Numbered from the stretch's first letter, positions 15,212-31,646 are shown. The stretch: DNA of 64,000 bases from Haliangium sp963772315 (GCA_963772315.1 CAVYWJ010000004.1:1488001-1552000); one strand, 5' to 3'. Numbers and translations are program-made. Notes: generated by a model from the letters alone, not told the origin.

Positions 15212-16299
15212 CTACGCGCCGGCAAAGACCTCATCGAGGGTGGTCGCATCGAGGATGCGCTCGGCCCAGCGCGCCAGCTCGGCCGAGCCGGCCGCGTTCA
15301 CGCGCGCGGTCACCGCTGCCGGCAGGATCCCGAACCGCTGCCCGAGCAGCCTGAGCAGCATCTCGCGCTGTCCTTTCTCGACCCCTCTCTCGATGCCCTT
15401 CTCGATGCCCTTCTCGATGCCCTTCTCGATGCCTTTCTCGATGCCCTTCTCGATGCCTTGCTGTACGAGTTTTTCTCCCAGACTCATCATGGTGTCCTCC
15501 GCTTCCTTGCCAGCCACCGCAATCAGCTGGCGCCGCATGGTTTCCACGTCTATGTAGGAGTTGGCGAAGTAAATATACTCCAGCAGTAGCCGACTCCGCT
15601 CGCCTTCGAATCCGCTCAGCGCTGCGCGCAGCTCCTCGCGCCAGTGGGTCACGAGGTGGTCGATGAAGTCGGCGGCTGCGGCCCGCGCCAGCGCGAGGAG
15701 GCACAGCTTGGCAAAGACGCCCATGCGCCGCGACCGCAGGGTGTCATCGCTTGCGCGCGAAAGATCGTCGAGCACGAAGCTGCACGAGAGGAGATGCTCG
15801 CCAAACGCCGCCTGCGTGTCCTCCGGCAGCGCGTAGAGCCCCCGCATGGCCGTGGGGGCGGTCCACGGCTCCTCTCCGTGATAGACCACCACGGGCACGA
15901 TGGCTGGCAGCTGCCCATCCTGGGATGGAGCCGCTGCCAGCGCAGCCACATCTTTGACTCGGTATCCACGATGCGGAGGATCATCCAGGGATCCTGCCGC
16001 CGCTGGTGCTCCAGCAGGAACCAGAGCAAGAGCTCGCCGCCGGCCTTGAACCGGGCCCGGAACACCAGATCGCCCACTCGCTGGCGGAACAGCGCGCCGA
16101 CGAAGCTGGCCGGGGCCGGGGTCAGCGAGGGCCAGTCGATGCGCGCGACCAGCTCCGGTGGCAGCACCGCGCAGAGCTCGCCTGCAGCCAGGGCAGGGTC
16201 CCCGAATACGGCCTTGAAGAAGCTGTCGTGCAGGTTGCGCGACATGCCCTCCGTGGCGCCGGCACCGGAATCGGGCGTGCGTGGAGGCTGATCCGTCAT
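15212..16299 (-). pseudogene. Rpn-family recombination-promoting nuclease/putative transposase, frameshifted
   Basis: From ATG 16299 the protein begins with MSRNLHDSFFKAVFGDP, then LLWFLLEHQRRQDPWMILR, typical of Rpn/YhgA-type PD-(D/E)XK nucleases. The second half, LPAIVPVVVYHGEEPW to the C-terminus, is in another frame. The join is around 15905-15930 (minus strand CATCCCAGGATGGGC), consistent with one lost base. Without it the protein would be about 362 residues, normal for the family. Near the C-terminus a 12-bp tandem repeat encodes six or so IEKG units (about 15387-15457), a common low-complexity feature of these proteins. This is either a pseudogene or an assembly indel. Confidence 0.8.
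15387..15457 (-). repeat. 12-bp in-gene tandem repeat coding IEKG units
   Basis: About six copies of ttctcgatgccc (plus-strand sense) lie in the Rpn-type gene and encode Gly-Ile-Glu-Lys repeats in an amphipathic helix. Unit length is a multiple of three, so copy changes keep the frame. Confidence 0.85.
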
Positions 16300-16609
16300 G
16301 ATGGTTTCTGTATACGCCTGACCTGACGCGGCGGCAAGCATCGACCGAAACCCTTGCGCAGGGTGACGCAGCCGGCACGCCGGAGGCAGCGGCGCCCGGC
16401 AGAGCGCCTGCGGGCCGGCGCGCTGGCCCGCGACGACATCGCTCCGGCGGCGCGCTTGATGTGGACCGGAGGTCGACGCCGTTCCCGGACACGCCATCGC
16501 CATCGAGCCGTGGCTTCGCGGCGGGTCCTGATGGCGCGCGGGCAGGGCGGGCAGGGCGTCGCGGCGAGCGCAGACGATCAGGAGCGCATGCCGGTACGCC
16601 CGGAAGATG
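16300..16609. other. Intergenic, no gene seen
   Basis: This is the 5' flank of the Rpn-type gene up to the palindrome array. Open frames cross it on both strands but have no family resemblance and no ribosome binding site. Confidence 0.5.
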
Positions 16610-17050
16610 TTCTGCAGTTTGCAGAGCCATGTCCCGAGCGCTCGGCCGGCGCTCTGCAAAGCGCAGGACGGCATCCCATGATGCTCGGACGGTGTTCTGC
16701 AGTTTGCAGAGCCACCGCCCAGGCGCCTGGGAGGCGTTCTGCGGACTGCAGGACGGCATCCCAGGGAGCTGGGAAGGTGTTCTGCAGTTTGCAGAGCGGG
16801 GCCCCTGCAACGTGGATCACACTCTGCAGGATGCAGAGGAGCATCCCAGGGAGCTAAGAAGGCGTTCTGCAACGTGCAGAGCGGGGCCCCTGTAACGTGG
16901 GTCACACTCTGCAAGATGCAGAGGAGCATCCCATGATGCTCGGAGGGTGTTCTGCAAAGTGCAGAGCGAGGCCCAGTAACATAGATCACACTCTGCAGTC
17001 CGCAGGGCGGCATCCCAGGGACCGGGGAGGACATCCTGCAGTCCGCAGAG
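16610..17050. repeat. Palindrome array 1: 11 units, 42-43 bp period
   Basis: Eleven imperfect-dyad units related to TTCTGCAGTTTGCAGAG start at 16610, 16652, 16695, 16737, 16780, 16822, 16865, 16907, 16950, 16991 and 17034, that is every 42-43 bp. Pairs of units form an 85-bp tandem repeat. Halfway between most units lies a second palindrome of varying sequence: CCGAGCGCTCGG (16634-16645), CCCAGGCGCCTGGG (16718-16731), GGGGCCCC, TCCCAGGGA, or GAGCATC-CCAT-GATGCTC. Palindrome centres therefore recur about every 21 bp. The array lies between two divergent genes. Period 85 is not a multiple of three and stop-free frames across it shift between units, so it is not coding. Confidence 0.9.
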
Positions 17051-17251
17051 CGGGTGAGGCGTAACGAGGATCACCCGAGGCCAGGTGAGGGCCCGTATCC
17101 AGCGTCCCTGGCAGGTGATCCGCGGCGCGGCGCGCCGGCGCGCCGCTCGCACGCGGACACATGGACGGTCCCGGACCCTGCCGCGCACGGCTCTGGCCTG
17201 GCTCACCTGCGAAATTCTCTCAGGCGACGCCACGAAATGTAATCGCGCTGA

Positions 17252-17268
17252 CTCAGAAGAATTCTGAG
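17252..17268. promoter_or_regulatory. Perfect inverted repeat upstream of 17367 gene
   Basis: CTCAGAA-GAA-TTCTGAG, extended by A/T on each side to 8-bp arms, lies about 100 bp before the GTG at 17367 and is followed by T-rich sequence. It may be an operator, or a hairpin ending transcription from the array. Confidence 0.45.
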
Positions 17269-17366
17269 TTTGCCTTTTCGGTGCAGATTTTCGCTTTTTC
17301 GGGATGCACGTGGGGTCGATCGCGCGTATCACGAATGCGCGTGATCGAATTTCACAGGAGGTGTCA

Positions 17367-18095
17367 GTGGACAGATACATCGATTACCAAGAGGTCAGTG
17401 AGTACGGTCGTTACTTCGTGGATAACATCTTGCCGCTGGTGGGGGCGTCCCCGCTGGTAGACGTGGAGATGCTGCGGCGGCAGGTGCTGGGGGTGGTCGA
17501 GGTCGTGGAGGGGTATCTGCAGGGCGCACACACGCAGAAGAGCAGCGTGCGCACCGAGCGCGGTAGCATCGAGGAGTCGGTCGAGGACATGCGCGACATC
17601 CTGCGGCGCTTCCTCCGGTTCCTGCAGTCGCTGCCGCCGCAGACCAAGCTCGACATGGACGCGTTCTTCGCCGGGGGCAAGCTGGGCACCCTCGCCCAGC
17701 ACAAGCCCGAAGACGTGCTGGCGCAGGCCGATGGGACGCTGCGCGGGTTCTCGGCGCCCATCCACGCCGAGCTGCCCGGCGCCAGCATGTGGCAGGCCGA
17801 TCTCCTCGCGGCGCGCACGGCGCTGGCCGAGGCCGTCACGGGCAAGCACGGCGCCAGCAACGGCGCCACCAGGGTGGTGGGCTCGCTGGGCCAGGCCCGC
17901 GAGGACTTCCTGCACGTCTACAACAAAGTGGCCAAGCGCCTGATCCGCGGGCTCCTGGCCGACCTCAAGCGCGAGCACGAGCTGCGCCGCTACTTCCGCG
18001 ACATGCAGGTCCACGAGGATCGCGCAGCCGCGCCCGGGGCGCCGCCGATCGAGCTGCCGGACGACGAGGACGTGACCCCGGAACTGGCGCTGTGA
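17367..18095 (+). CDS. Conserved helical protein of unknown function
   Basis: A 242-residue soluble protein beginning VDRYIDYQEVSEYGRYFVDN. It is almost entirely helical, with charged heptad-like stretches (RGSIEESVEDMRDILRRFLR and HVYNKVAKRLIRGLLADLKR), no signal peptide, no membrane segment and an acidic C-terminus (PIELPDDEDVTPEL). GTG 17367 is chosen because AGGAGG (17356-17361) lies 5 nt upstream. I do not recognise a family with a known role. It is divergent from the Rpn-type gene across palindrome array 1. Confidence 0.75.
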   Translation: MDRYIDYQEVSEYGRYFVDNILPLVGASPLVDVEMLRRQVLGVVEVVEGYLQGAHTQKSSVRTERGSIEESVEDMRDILRRFLRFLQSLPPQTKLDMDAFFAGGKLGTLAQHKPEDVLAQADGTLRGFSAPIHAELPGASMWQADLLAARTALAEAVTGKHGASNGATRVVGSLGQAREDFLHVYNKVAKRLIRGLLADLKREHELRRYFRDMQVHEDRAAAPGAPPIELPDDEDVTPELAL

Positions 18096-18455
18096 GCCGG
18101 TAGACGCCCGTCCGAGCACGGCAGCATCGTCTGGCAGCGCTGCCGTGCCGGGTCGATGTTCCGCGATTTCATTGAATAACCCGCTCGCGGCCAGCAGCCG
18201 CAGGGCGGGCCATGCCAGACCAGCGCCGGGCACGCCCCGGACGCGCAGCACGCCGACCGCTTCCCTCGATCACGCCAGCAGGTCGGCGGCGCAGCGCCCG
18301 CAGCGCGCACGCGCGTCTCGATGTCCGAGAACGCACCGGCGACTCGCTTCAGAATGAGATCTTTGTCAGGGGGACGACTGGGGATTGCATTCCTCTCCAG
18401 TGTCCGAGATACATTGACAGTACCTGGTTCTCACCCGGACGAGGAGCAATCGGTC
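18096..18455. other. Intergenic, no gene seen
   Basis: No convincing coding frame. The frame of the downstream kinase is open from an ATG at 18321, but the residues encoded before 18456 show no domain. Confidence 0.45.
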
Positions 18456-22467
<4,012 letters not shown>

Positions 22468-22475
22468 GCGACCGC

Positions 22476-24263
22476 TCACTCGACGAGATAGACCGCGCCG
22501 CTGCTCTGGGCGCTGTTGTCGTGGGGGCTGACCTTGACGCCGCTCGACTCGCCGGTGGCGCCCGCGGCCAGGACGCCCTCGCTCACGGCCGCGCTGGCGC
22601 CGAATGCGTCGCTGGCGTCGATTACCTCGGTCTTGAGATAGGCTTGCTGGAGCCAGGTGGCGCCGTCGGCGAGGTACACGTAGACCGCGCCGCTGCCGCT
22701 GGTGGTGTCGTTGTCGGGATTGCGCGGATCGCCGCTGTCCTCGCCGGGAGCGCCCACAGCCAGGATGGGGCCGTTGATGGCCACGCTGGTGCCGAAGGCG
22801 TCCTCCTCGTCGAGATTGGAGGCTTTGAGATAGGATTTCTGGGCCCAGGTCGCGGCCGCGCGCTGGAAGACGTAGACCGCGCCGCTGTTGGAGGCGGTGT
22901 TATCGCTGCCGTTGTTGGCGTCGCGGCTGTCCTCGCCCGGGGCGCCCACGGCCAGGAAGCCGTCGTGGAGGGCCACGCTGGAGCCGAAGGCGTCGCTGGC
23001 GGCGAGGTTGCTGGCCTTGAGATACGCGTCCTCCGCCCAGGTCGTGCCGGTCCTCTGGAAGATGTACACGGCGCCGCTGCTCAGGGCGGCGTCGCTGGCC
23101 GGATCCTCGACGTTGGCGCTGTCCTCGTTCGGAGCGCCGATGGCCAGGGTGTCACCGTGGAGGGACAGGCTGGTGCCGAAGGCGTCGCCGGAGTCGAGGA
23201 TGGCGGCCTTGAGAAAGGCCTGTTGCTGCCAGGTGGTGTCGGTGCGCTGGAAGGTGTAGACCGCGCCGCTGTTGCGGGCGCTGTTGTCGGCCGGCAGGGC
23301 GGCGCTGCTGCTGGACTCACCGATGGCGCCCACGGCCACGGTGTCGCCGTCGATGGCCACGCTGGTGCCGAAGAAGTCGCTGGCGCCGAGGTTGGCGGCC
23401 TTGAGATAGGCCTCTTCCTGCCAGCCGGTGTCGCTCCTGCGGAAGACGTAGGCGGCGCCGCTGTCGATGGTGCCATCGTCCTGGGGATTGGCAGCGTCGC
23501 CGCTGGATTCGCCGGGCGCGCCGACGACCAGGGTGTCGCCGTGGATGGCCACGCTGGTGCCGAACTGGTCGAGCTCGTCGGGGTTGCTGGCCTTGAGGTA
23601 GGCGTCCTGGACCCAGACGTTGCTCTCGCGGCGGAACACGTACACGGCGCCGCTCTGCGACAGGTTGCCGCCGTCGGGATCCTGCGGGTTGACGCCGGAC
23701 TCGAAGGGCACGCCGACCGCCAGGCGATCGCCGGACAGGGCCACGCTGGTGCCGAACTGGTCCTCGGCCGTGGGATCGTTGGGCTTGGTGTAGCGCTGAT
23801 CGAAGGCGTCTGCGCTGCGCGTGACCACGATGGAATAGGTCTGGGTGTTGCCGGCCTCGGCCGTTACCTCGATGGTGATGTCGTTCTCGCCCAGAGCCAG
23901 CGGGATGGCTGCGGCGGCCTGGCCCGCGGTCACGGGCGTGCCGTTGACCGCGATGGTGGCCGCAGGGCTCGCGGCCGTGGGCGTGACCTCGAGCTCGGCC
24001 ACGAGCAGGGAGAGATCGAGGCGATAGCTGGTGACGTGCGAGGCAAAGACAGGCTCGAGGGTGCCGCGGGAGAGGCGCAGGTCGGCGAGCGAGGCATCGG
24101 GGTCGCGGGCAGCGTCGATCTCGGGCGGCACGGCCGCGTCGGGGCGGTCGCCCGGAGACGAGCCGTCGTCCGAGCCACACCCGGACAGGGCGAGCGCGGC
24201 GATGGCGAGTCCACGGGCGAGGGCCAGGAGAAGGCGGACGCGCGTGGCGTGCGAGCAGGACAT
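22476..24263 (-). CDS. FG-GAP repeat lipoprotein with cadherin-like domain
   Basis: A 595-residue lipoprotein (lipobox LALSGC) exported to the envelope. After a Asp/Pro-rich spacer comes a cadherin-like beta-sandwich (about 55-150, LADLRLSRGTLEPVF to QTYSIVVTRS), then seven FG-GAP-type repeats of about 60 residues, each with FGTSVAI, GDTLAVGAPGE and SGAVYVF, suggesting a seven-bladed propeller. Such proteins are common in myxobacteria and are probably surface binding proteins; no catalytic residues are seen. It is convergent with the PAS kinase (8 bp apart) and divergent from comF. Confidence 0.9.
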   Translation of the reverse strand: MSCSHATRVRLLLALARGLAIAALALSGCGSDDGSSPGDRPDAAVPPEIDAARDPDASLADLRLSRGTLEPVFASHVTSYRLDLSLLVAELEVTPTAASPAATIAVNGTPVTAGQAAAAIPLALGENDITIEVTAEAGNTQTYSIVVTRSADAFDQRYTKPNDPTAEDQFGTSVALSGDRLAVGVPFESGVNPQDPDGGNLSQSGAVYVFRRESNVWVQDAYLKASNPDELDQFGTSVAIHGDTLVVGAPGESSGDAANPQDDGTIDSGAAYVFRRSDTGWQEEAYLKAANLGASDFFGTSVAIDGDTVAVGAIGESSSSAALPADNSARNSGAVYTFQRTDTTWQQQAFLKAAILDSGDAFGTSLSLHGDTLAIGAPNEDSANVEDPASDAALSSGAVYIFQRTGTTWAEDAYLKASNLAASDAFGSSVALHDGFLAVGAPGEDSRDANNGSDNTASNSGAVYVFQRAAATWAQKSYLKASNLDEEDAFGTSVAINGPILAVGAPGEDSGDPRNPDNDTTSGSGAVYVYLADGATWLQQAYLKTEVIDASDAFGASAAVSEGVLAAGATGESSGVKVSPHDNSAQSSGAVYLVE

Positions 24264-24478
24264 GGCGGGTGACTCCTGTGACGAGGATCGCCGGCGATCG
24301 GATTGGCAGAGAAGCGGCGATCGGGCGGTTTCAGCATAACACTGCCCATCCAGAGTCATCGGGCAGAGAGCGTGACCGGGGCCGCCAAAGCGCGGTTTTC
24401 CTCGGGCGAGGCGTGATCCGCATCGCATGGACGCGACGCCGGCTGCAACACGGGGGCGGCCGGGCCGATATACCTCCC

Positions 24479-25249
24479 ATGCTGCAAGCGATGGTAAATC
24501 TTTTGTTCGTGCCGCACTGCGCGGCCTGTGACGTCCGCGTGGCGCCGGGCGCGGCGCTGTGCGCGATCTGCGAGCTGTCGCTCTACGAGCTCGGCGCCGC
24601 CTGTCCGCGCTGCGCCGAGCCGCTGCCCGAGGCGATGATAGACGCGGCGCCCGAGGCGACGCCCGAGGCGACGATAGACTTCAGGGGAGGGGCCCTGGCC
24701 GTGCCGTGCGCGCGCTGCCGCGCTGCGCCGCCGCCGTTCTCGTCCGCGCATGCGCCGTATCGCTACGGCGGCGAGCTGGCGTGGGCGCTGCAGCGGCTCA
24801 AGTACGACGGCCGTGCCGACATCGCGCGCACGCTGGCGCCGCTGCTGGCGCCGGCGCTGGCCAGGGTGGTGGCGCAGACGGGCGTGGATCTGGCCGTGCC
24901 GGTGCCGCTGCACTGGCGGCGGCTGAGCAGCCGCGGGTTCAACCAGGCCGCGCTGCTGCTCGGCCATGCGGCGCGCGGGCTGGCGCTGGAGGTCGATCGC
25001 ACGACCCTGCGGCGGGTGCGGGCCACGGCGGCGCAGAGCGGTCTGCGCGGGGGGCAGCGCGCCGGCAACGTGGCCAGCGCGTTCGCGGTGCCGCGGCGCC
25101 GGCGGGCGCGCGTGGCCGGCCGGCGGGTGCTGTGCGTGGACGACGTGATGACCACGGGCGCGACGCTGGGGGCGTGTGCCCGGGCGCTCCTGGCAGCGGG
25201 CGCGCGCGAGATCGTGGTCTTCTGCGCGGCCCGGGCGGAGCGCTGGTGA
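24479..25249 (+). CDS. comF: ComF-family phosphoribosyltransferase-like protein
   Basis: A 256-residue ComF homologue. The N-terminal zinc ribbon has pairs CAACDVR, CAICELS, CPRCAEP and CARCRA; the C-terminal phosphoribosyltransferase fold has VPVPLHWRRLSSRGFNQAALL and the PRPP loop VLCVDDVMTTGATL. ComF proteins are needed for uptake or processing of transforming DNA in several bacteria, where known in the cytoplasm. About 20 extra residues (MIDAAPEATPEATID) interrupt the zinc ribbon. The start ATG 24479 lacks a good ribosome binding site; ATG 24491 is possible. It stands alone. Confidence 0.9.
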   Translation: MLQAMVNLLFVPHCAACDVRVAPGAALCAICELSLYELGAACPRCAEPLPEAMIDAAPEATPEATIDFRGGALAVPCARCRAAPPPFSSAHAPYRYGGELAWALQRLKYDGRADIARTLAPLLAPALARVVAQTGVDLAVPVPLHWRRLSSRGFNQAALLLGHAARGLALEVDRTTLRRVRATAAQSGLRGGQRAGNVASAFAVPRRRRARVAGRRVLCVDDVMTTGATLGACARALLAAGAREIVVFCAARAERW

Positions 25250-25284
25250 GTCGAAGCGGGCGCCGGCGTCAGACGCCGGGCCGG

Positions 25285-28318
<3,034 letters not shown>

Positions 28319-28548
28319 CGAGTGTCTGCCTTTCGACATGTCCTGCTTCTACTTCGTGGGACTGACATGTCGTCACGGATCAGCCCTGGTTGTTCTTCTC
28401 GGGCCCGGACGACGCTACCGGGCGACTATCCCCGAAAAGAAACCTACAGGGCAAGAAAGTGTGCGGCCTTACTACTGAAACTAGTGGCGCAGACGTTGAC
28501 GCAGCAGCTTGACGACCTGCCCGTGTGTCTGCACAATTCGTCCTCGTT

Positions 28549-28632
<84 letters not shown>

Positions 28633-28638
28633 CGAGCC

Positions 28639-28768
28639 GCTGCAGCGTCTGCTGCTCGGCCTGTCACCGGTGGGCGTTGCAGCGTCTGCTGCTCGGCATG
28701 TCACCGGCGGGCGCGCTGTCGCTGCTGCTCGGTGTCATGTCACCGGCGAGCGCTGCAGCGACCGCTGC
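28639..28768. repeat. Short palindrome array 2, 37-38 bp period, after tRNA-Leu
   Basis: About three and a half copies of a 37-38 bp unit start near 28641, 28678, 28716 and 28754. Each carries GCAGC-GTCT-GCTGC or a variant, and a CACCGGTG-like dyad about 20 bp away (perfect in copy 1, decayed later). The block fills the gap between the tRNA and the 3' end of the TPR gene. Confidence 0.75.
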
Positions 28769-28769
28769 G

Positions 28770-29099
28770 TCACTTGTTGCGACGCAGGTGATCGAGCGCG
28801 TCCTGCAGCTCGTTCTTGGCGTGGCCATCGCGCTTGCGGCCTGCGACCTCGACGCCCTGTGTGAACATGGTCAAGGCAGTGTCTTTGTCCCCGAGCTCGA
28901 CCAGGGTGCTGCCGTACATGAGGTAGGTCGGCACGTAATCAGGGAACTGGCTGGCCAGGTCTTTGAATACCAATTTCGCTTTGTCGAGCTGACCCAGGGA
29001 GCGGTATTCCATGGCCAGCGCGTACCGTGGAAACGGATCGTCTGGCGTCTGGGCGATGTGGATCTTGAAAGTAGAGATGCGGTCCCTGGGGTTGTTCAT
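28770..29099 (-). CDS. Small tetratricopeptide-repeat protein
   Basis: A 109-residue cytoplasmic protein starting MNNPRDRISTFKIHIAQTP. It has two to three TPR helices (FPRYALAMEYRSLGQLDKAK, VPTYLMYGSTLVELGDKDTA and a final ELQDALDHLRRNK). This form resembles short myxobacterial TPR proteins of unknown role. It is divergent from the DUF429 gene, with 191 bp between the starts, and its stop touches the repeat block after tRNA-Leu. Confidence 0.8.
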   Translation of the reverse strand: MNNPRDRISTFKIHIAQTPDDPFPRYALAMEYRSLGQLDKAKLVFKDLASQFPDYVPTYLMYGSTLVELGDKDTALTMFTQGVEVAGRKRDGHAKNELQDALDHLRRNK

Positions 29100-29290
29100 G
29101 AGCGGAACCTCTTGGTTCGATAACGCGAGAACAGGCACCACCGCCGCCGCTCGTGCGGACCATCATCCCGAACCCTGCGCCACCTGCAGCGTGATGCCGG
29201 GCTCGATGATAGAGAGCCTCATCGAGGCACGCAAGAGCGGAGAATGCGCAGGGTTGCGGTAGAACGCGTTTCGTAAATCGCTGCTCGTTT

Positions 29291-30196
29291 ATGCTAGAAA
29301 TGCAGGGCAGGAAGCACTTGAAACGCCGATTTTCGACATTCGTGGGCATCGACCTCGGCGGCGCGCGCGGCAAGACCACGGCAGTGGCCCGGCTCGCGTC
29401 GGTCGAGGGCGGAGTGACCGTCCAGGAGGTCACCACCCGTCACCAGGGAGGAGAGCCCTGGCACGACCTGGCGTTGCTCGATTACCTGAGCGATCTCGCG
29501 CAGCCCGCCGTGGTGGCGATCAACGCGCCCTTGACCGTGCCCGCCTGCGTGCGATGCACGCTGCCAGCCTGCCCCGGCAGGGATGCATGCGCGGATCCGG
29601 CCGTGCAGTGGCTCTATCGCGAGGGTACTGCCCTGGTCCGCGAAGCGCTGGAGAGCGACGGCGATCGCATCGCGGTGATCCCCAGCAGCCACGGCTATCG
29701 CGGACTCAGCAGCGCGTCGCCACCGCGCTCCAGGCCGCGCATCGAGCCATATATGCATCGCGCTGCCGAGGTCGCGCTGCACTACGGCCGCGGCCTCTTG
29801 CCGCGCGACGCGCTGGGCGCGGGCACGGGGCCGATCGCCGCGCGCGCTGGGCACCTGCGCCGCCTGCTGGCCAGCCGTGGCTTTGCGTTGCATCGCGACC
29901 TGCTCGAGGTCTCGTCGCGAGCGACGGTGCAGGCCCTGTTCGGAGCGCAGAAGGCGCGCGGCTACAAGCGCGATGCCGACCCCTGGCACACGCGCGCAGA
30001 GATCATCGAGGAGCTGGGCGAGCTCAGCTTCGCGCCCTCGAGCCGGCTGGCCAGGGAAGACGTGCTGCGCAACGATCACTGCTTCGAGGCCCTGCTGAGC
30101 GGCTACACCGCGTATCTGTGGGCGCGCGATGGCTGGACTCTGCCCAGCGACGTCTTTGCCGTCGACGGCTGGATCTGGGTGCCGCCAGAGCGCTGA
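29291..30196 (+). CDS. DUF429 family protein (predicted RNase H-fold nuclease)
   Basis: A 301-residue protein with the DUF429 hallmarks: GIDLGGARGKTTAVA near the N-terminus, VVAINAPLTVPACVRCTLPAC with a Cys cluster, HRAAEVALHYGRGLLPRDAL in the middle and the C-terminal DHCFEALLSGYTAYLWARDG. The conserved acidic residues in GIDLGG, AINAPL (normally D) and the ending DVFAVDGWIWVP place it near RNase H-like folds, but AIDAP has become AINAP, so catalysis is uncertain. The family's function is not established. ATG 29291 or 29300 could be the start. Confidence 0.8.
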   Translation: MLEMQGRKHLKRRFSTFVGIDLGGARGKTTAVARLASVEGGVTVQEVTTRHQGGEPWHDLALLDYLSDLAQPAVVAINAPLTVPACVRCTLPACPGRDACADPAVQWLYREGTALVREALESDGDRIAVIPSSHGYRGLSSASPPRSRPRIEPYMHRAAEVALHYGRGLLPRDALGAGTGPIAARAGHLRRLLASRGFALHRDLLEVSSRATVQALFGAQKARGYKRDADPWHTRAEIIEELGELSFAPSSRLAREDVLRNDHCFEALLSGYTAYLWARDGWTLPSDVFAVDGWIWVPPER

Positions 30197-30222
30197 CCGC
30201 GGCGCCGATGCCGGCGCGCGGG

Positions 30223-30777
30223 CTATGACACTGCCTTGACCGTGCTGTCGGAGGGCAAGAACTCTCGCCAGGCCGCGGGTGCGCCGTCTTCGTGCAGGTG
30301 CACGGTCGTCGCCGGCAGATGCGCGGGTCGCTGCGGCCGCCGATGCAACACCATACGCGCCTGGCTGGGCGTGCGCCCGCCCTTGCGCAAGTTGCACGGG
30401 CCGCACGCGGTGACCACGTTCTCCCAGGTGGTGGCGCCGCCCAGGCTACGCGGGACCACGTGATCCGCGGTGAGGTCCGTGACTGGCAGGGACAGGCCGC
30501 AGTACTGACATCGATAGTCGTCGCGCAGGAACACGTTGCGGCGCGAGAACGAGATGCGCACGCGATGCCGGCGCACGAGCTGGTAGAGCCGCACCACCGC
30601 GGGAGTCTCGATGTACATCGAGACCGCGTGCAGCACCTGATCGTAGCTCCTGAGCACCTCGACCTTGCCCAGGTACATCAGGGTGACGGCACGTTGCCAT
30701 GAGATGACCCGCAGGGGCTCGTAGCTGGCATTGAGGAGCAAAGTGCGCGCGGACACGCGCAGCGCGGCGCTCGACAT
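30223..30777 (-). CDS. HNH endonuclease
   Basis: A 184-residue protein of the widespread chromosomal HNH family: N-terminal LLLNASYEPLRVISWQRAVT, then the zinc-binding CQYCG, the HNH core LTADHVVPRSLGGATTWENV and ACGPCNLRKGGRTP. Length and layout match house-keeping HNH proteins found in most Deltaproteobacteria, rather than restriction or homing enzymes. It is convergent with the DUF429 gene (26 bp) and is followed upstream on the same strand by the UPF0158 gene 59 bp away. Confidence 0.9.
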   Translation of the reverse strand: MSSAALRVSARTLLLNASYEPLRVISWQRAVTLMYLGKVEVLRSYDQVLHAVSMYIETPAVVRLYQLVRRHRVRISFSRRNVFLRDDYRCQYCGLSLPVTDLTADHVVPRSLGGATTWENVVTACGPCNLRKGGRTPSQARMVLHRRPQRPAHLPATTVHLHEDGAPAAWREFLPSDSTVKAVS

Positions 30778-30836
30778 TGGAATTCAGGATAGCGTGCGTG
30801 CCAGGACGCGGCAACCTGCCACCTGGCGCGGCATCC

Positions 30837-31523
30837 TCAACCCGCAACGCTGCGCGCGGGCGATTCCTCTTCCTCGGTCTCGGCCCGCGGCGCATCGCCC
30901 AGCATCTGGCCGCCGCGCTGGCGCAAGAACTCGAGGAACGCGAGCGCGGCCGGGAGATCGATGGCCGGGATCCCGTCGATGATCTCACGCGCTTGCCGGC
31001 GCAGGGCCTCGCCGGGCGGCTCGGTGCCGTGCGCCAGCGGCTTGGTCGCCACCAGCGGCAGCTCGGGCGGCGGCACCGCCTCGCCCCAGGGCGGCGGTGT
31101 GGCTGGGTCGATGTGATTGGTATCCAGCCAGTTGTGCACGTGCCAGTGCAGCAGATCCGCGCGATAGCTGAACCAGCGTTCCCGCTCGGCCGGGTACGCC
31201 AGCAAGACGTCCTTGAACCTGCGGAACGCCCCCTTGCCGTCGATCGACATGATGAGACGCTCGCGCAGGGGCTCCTCGGCCACCGACGCCACGAACCGCT
31301 CCATCCAACGATACTGCTCGCGTGATGAAGCCGGCTCGATGCGCACGTAGTTCTCGATATTGTCGGCGACCTGCTTGCGCTTGATGGGCGCTTCGGGCTC
31401 GTTGGCGACGATCGTGACTACCTGCCCGGTCGTGAGGTCGAGAAAGCTCTCAGTGTTCGGAGCGTTCCGCTCTACCGCGATTTCCAGATCGTCCCAATCG
31501 ATGGGAACTATGCGTCGCTTCAT
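30837..31523 (-). CDS. UPF0158 family protein
   Basis: A 228-residue protein: PIDWDDLEIAVERN at the N-terminus, then FLDLTTGQVVTIV, YVRIEPASSREQYRWMERFV and IDGKGAFRRFKDVLLAYPAE with RWFSYRADLLHWHVHNWL. These are the conserved blocks of UPF0158, whose function is not known. An additional Pro-rich C-terminal segment (about 140-228) is unusual for the family. The start MKRRIVPIDWDD at 31523 is well placed. It is divergent from rpoZ. Confidence 0.85.
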   Translation of the reverse strand: MKRRIVPIDWDDLEIAVERNAPNTESFLDLTTGQVVTIVANEPEAPIKRKQVADNIENYVRIEPASSREQYRWMERFVASVAEEPLRERLIMSIDGKGAFRRFKDVLLAYPAERERWFSYRADLLHWHVHNWLDTNHIDPATPPPWGEAVPPPELPLVATKPLAHGTEPPGEALRRQAREIIDGIPAIDLPAALAFLEFLRQRGGQMLGDAPRAETEEEESPARSVAG

Positions 31524-31646
31524 CGTGTCGGCTCGGTGACTCGGCGTGCGCAATGGCACACCCGTGTCCCTAGAACGGTAGACTGCCAGAGCGGGCTTGG
31601 CAAGGCGTCCTGACTGACATGGCAGGCTCCGACCATGAAGCCTGTC

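Noticed and set aside
15649..17034. Long minus-strand frame extending the Rpn-type gene upstream through array 1
   Set aside because: The upstream part is translation of the palindrome repeats; the family homology starts at ATG 16299.
16610..17050. CRISPR array
   Set aside because: Period is regular but the supposed spacers are themselves repeated and palindromic, repeats diverge between units, and there are no cas genes.
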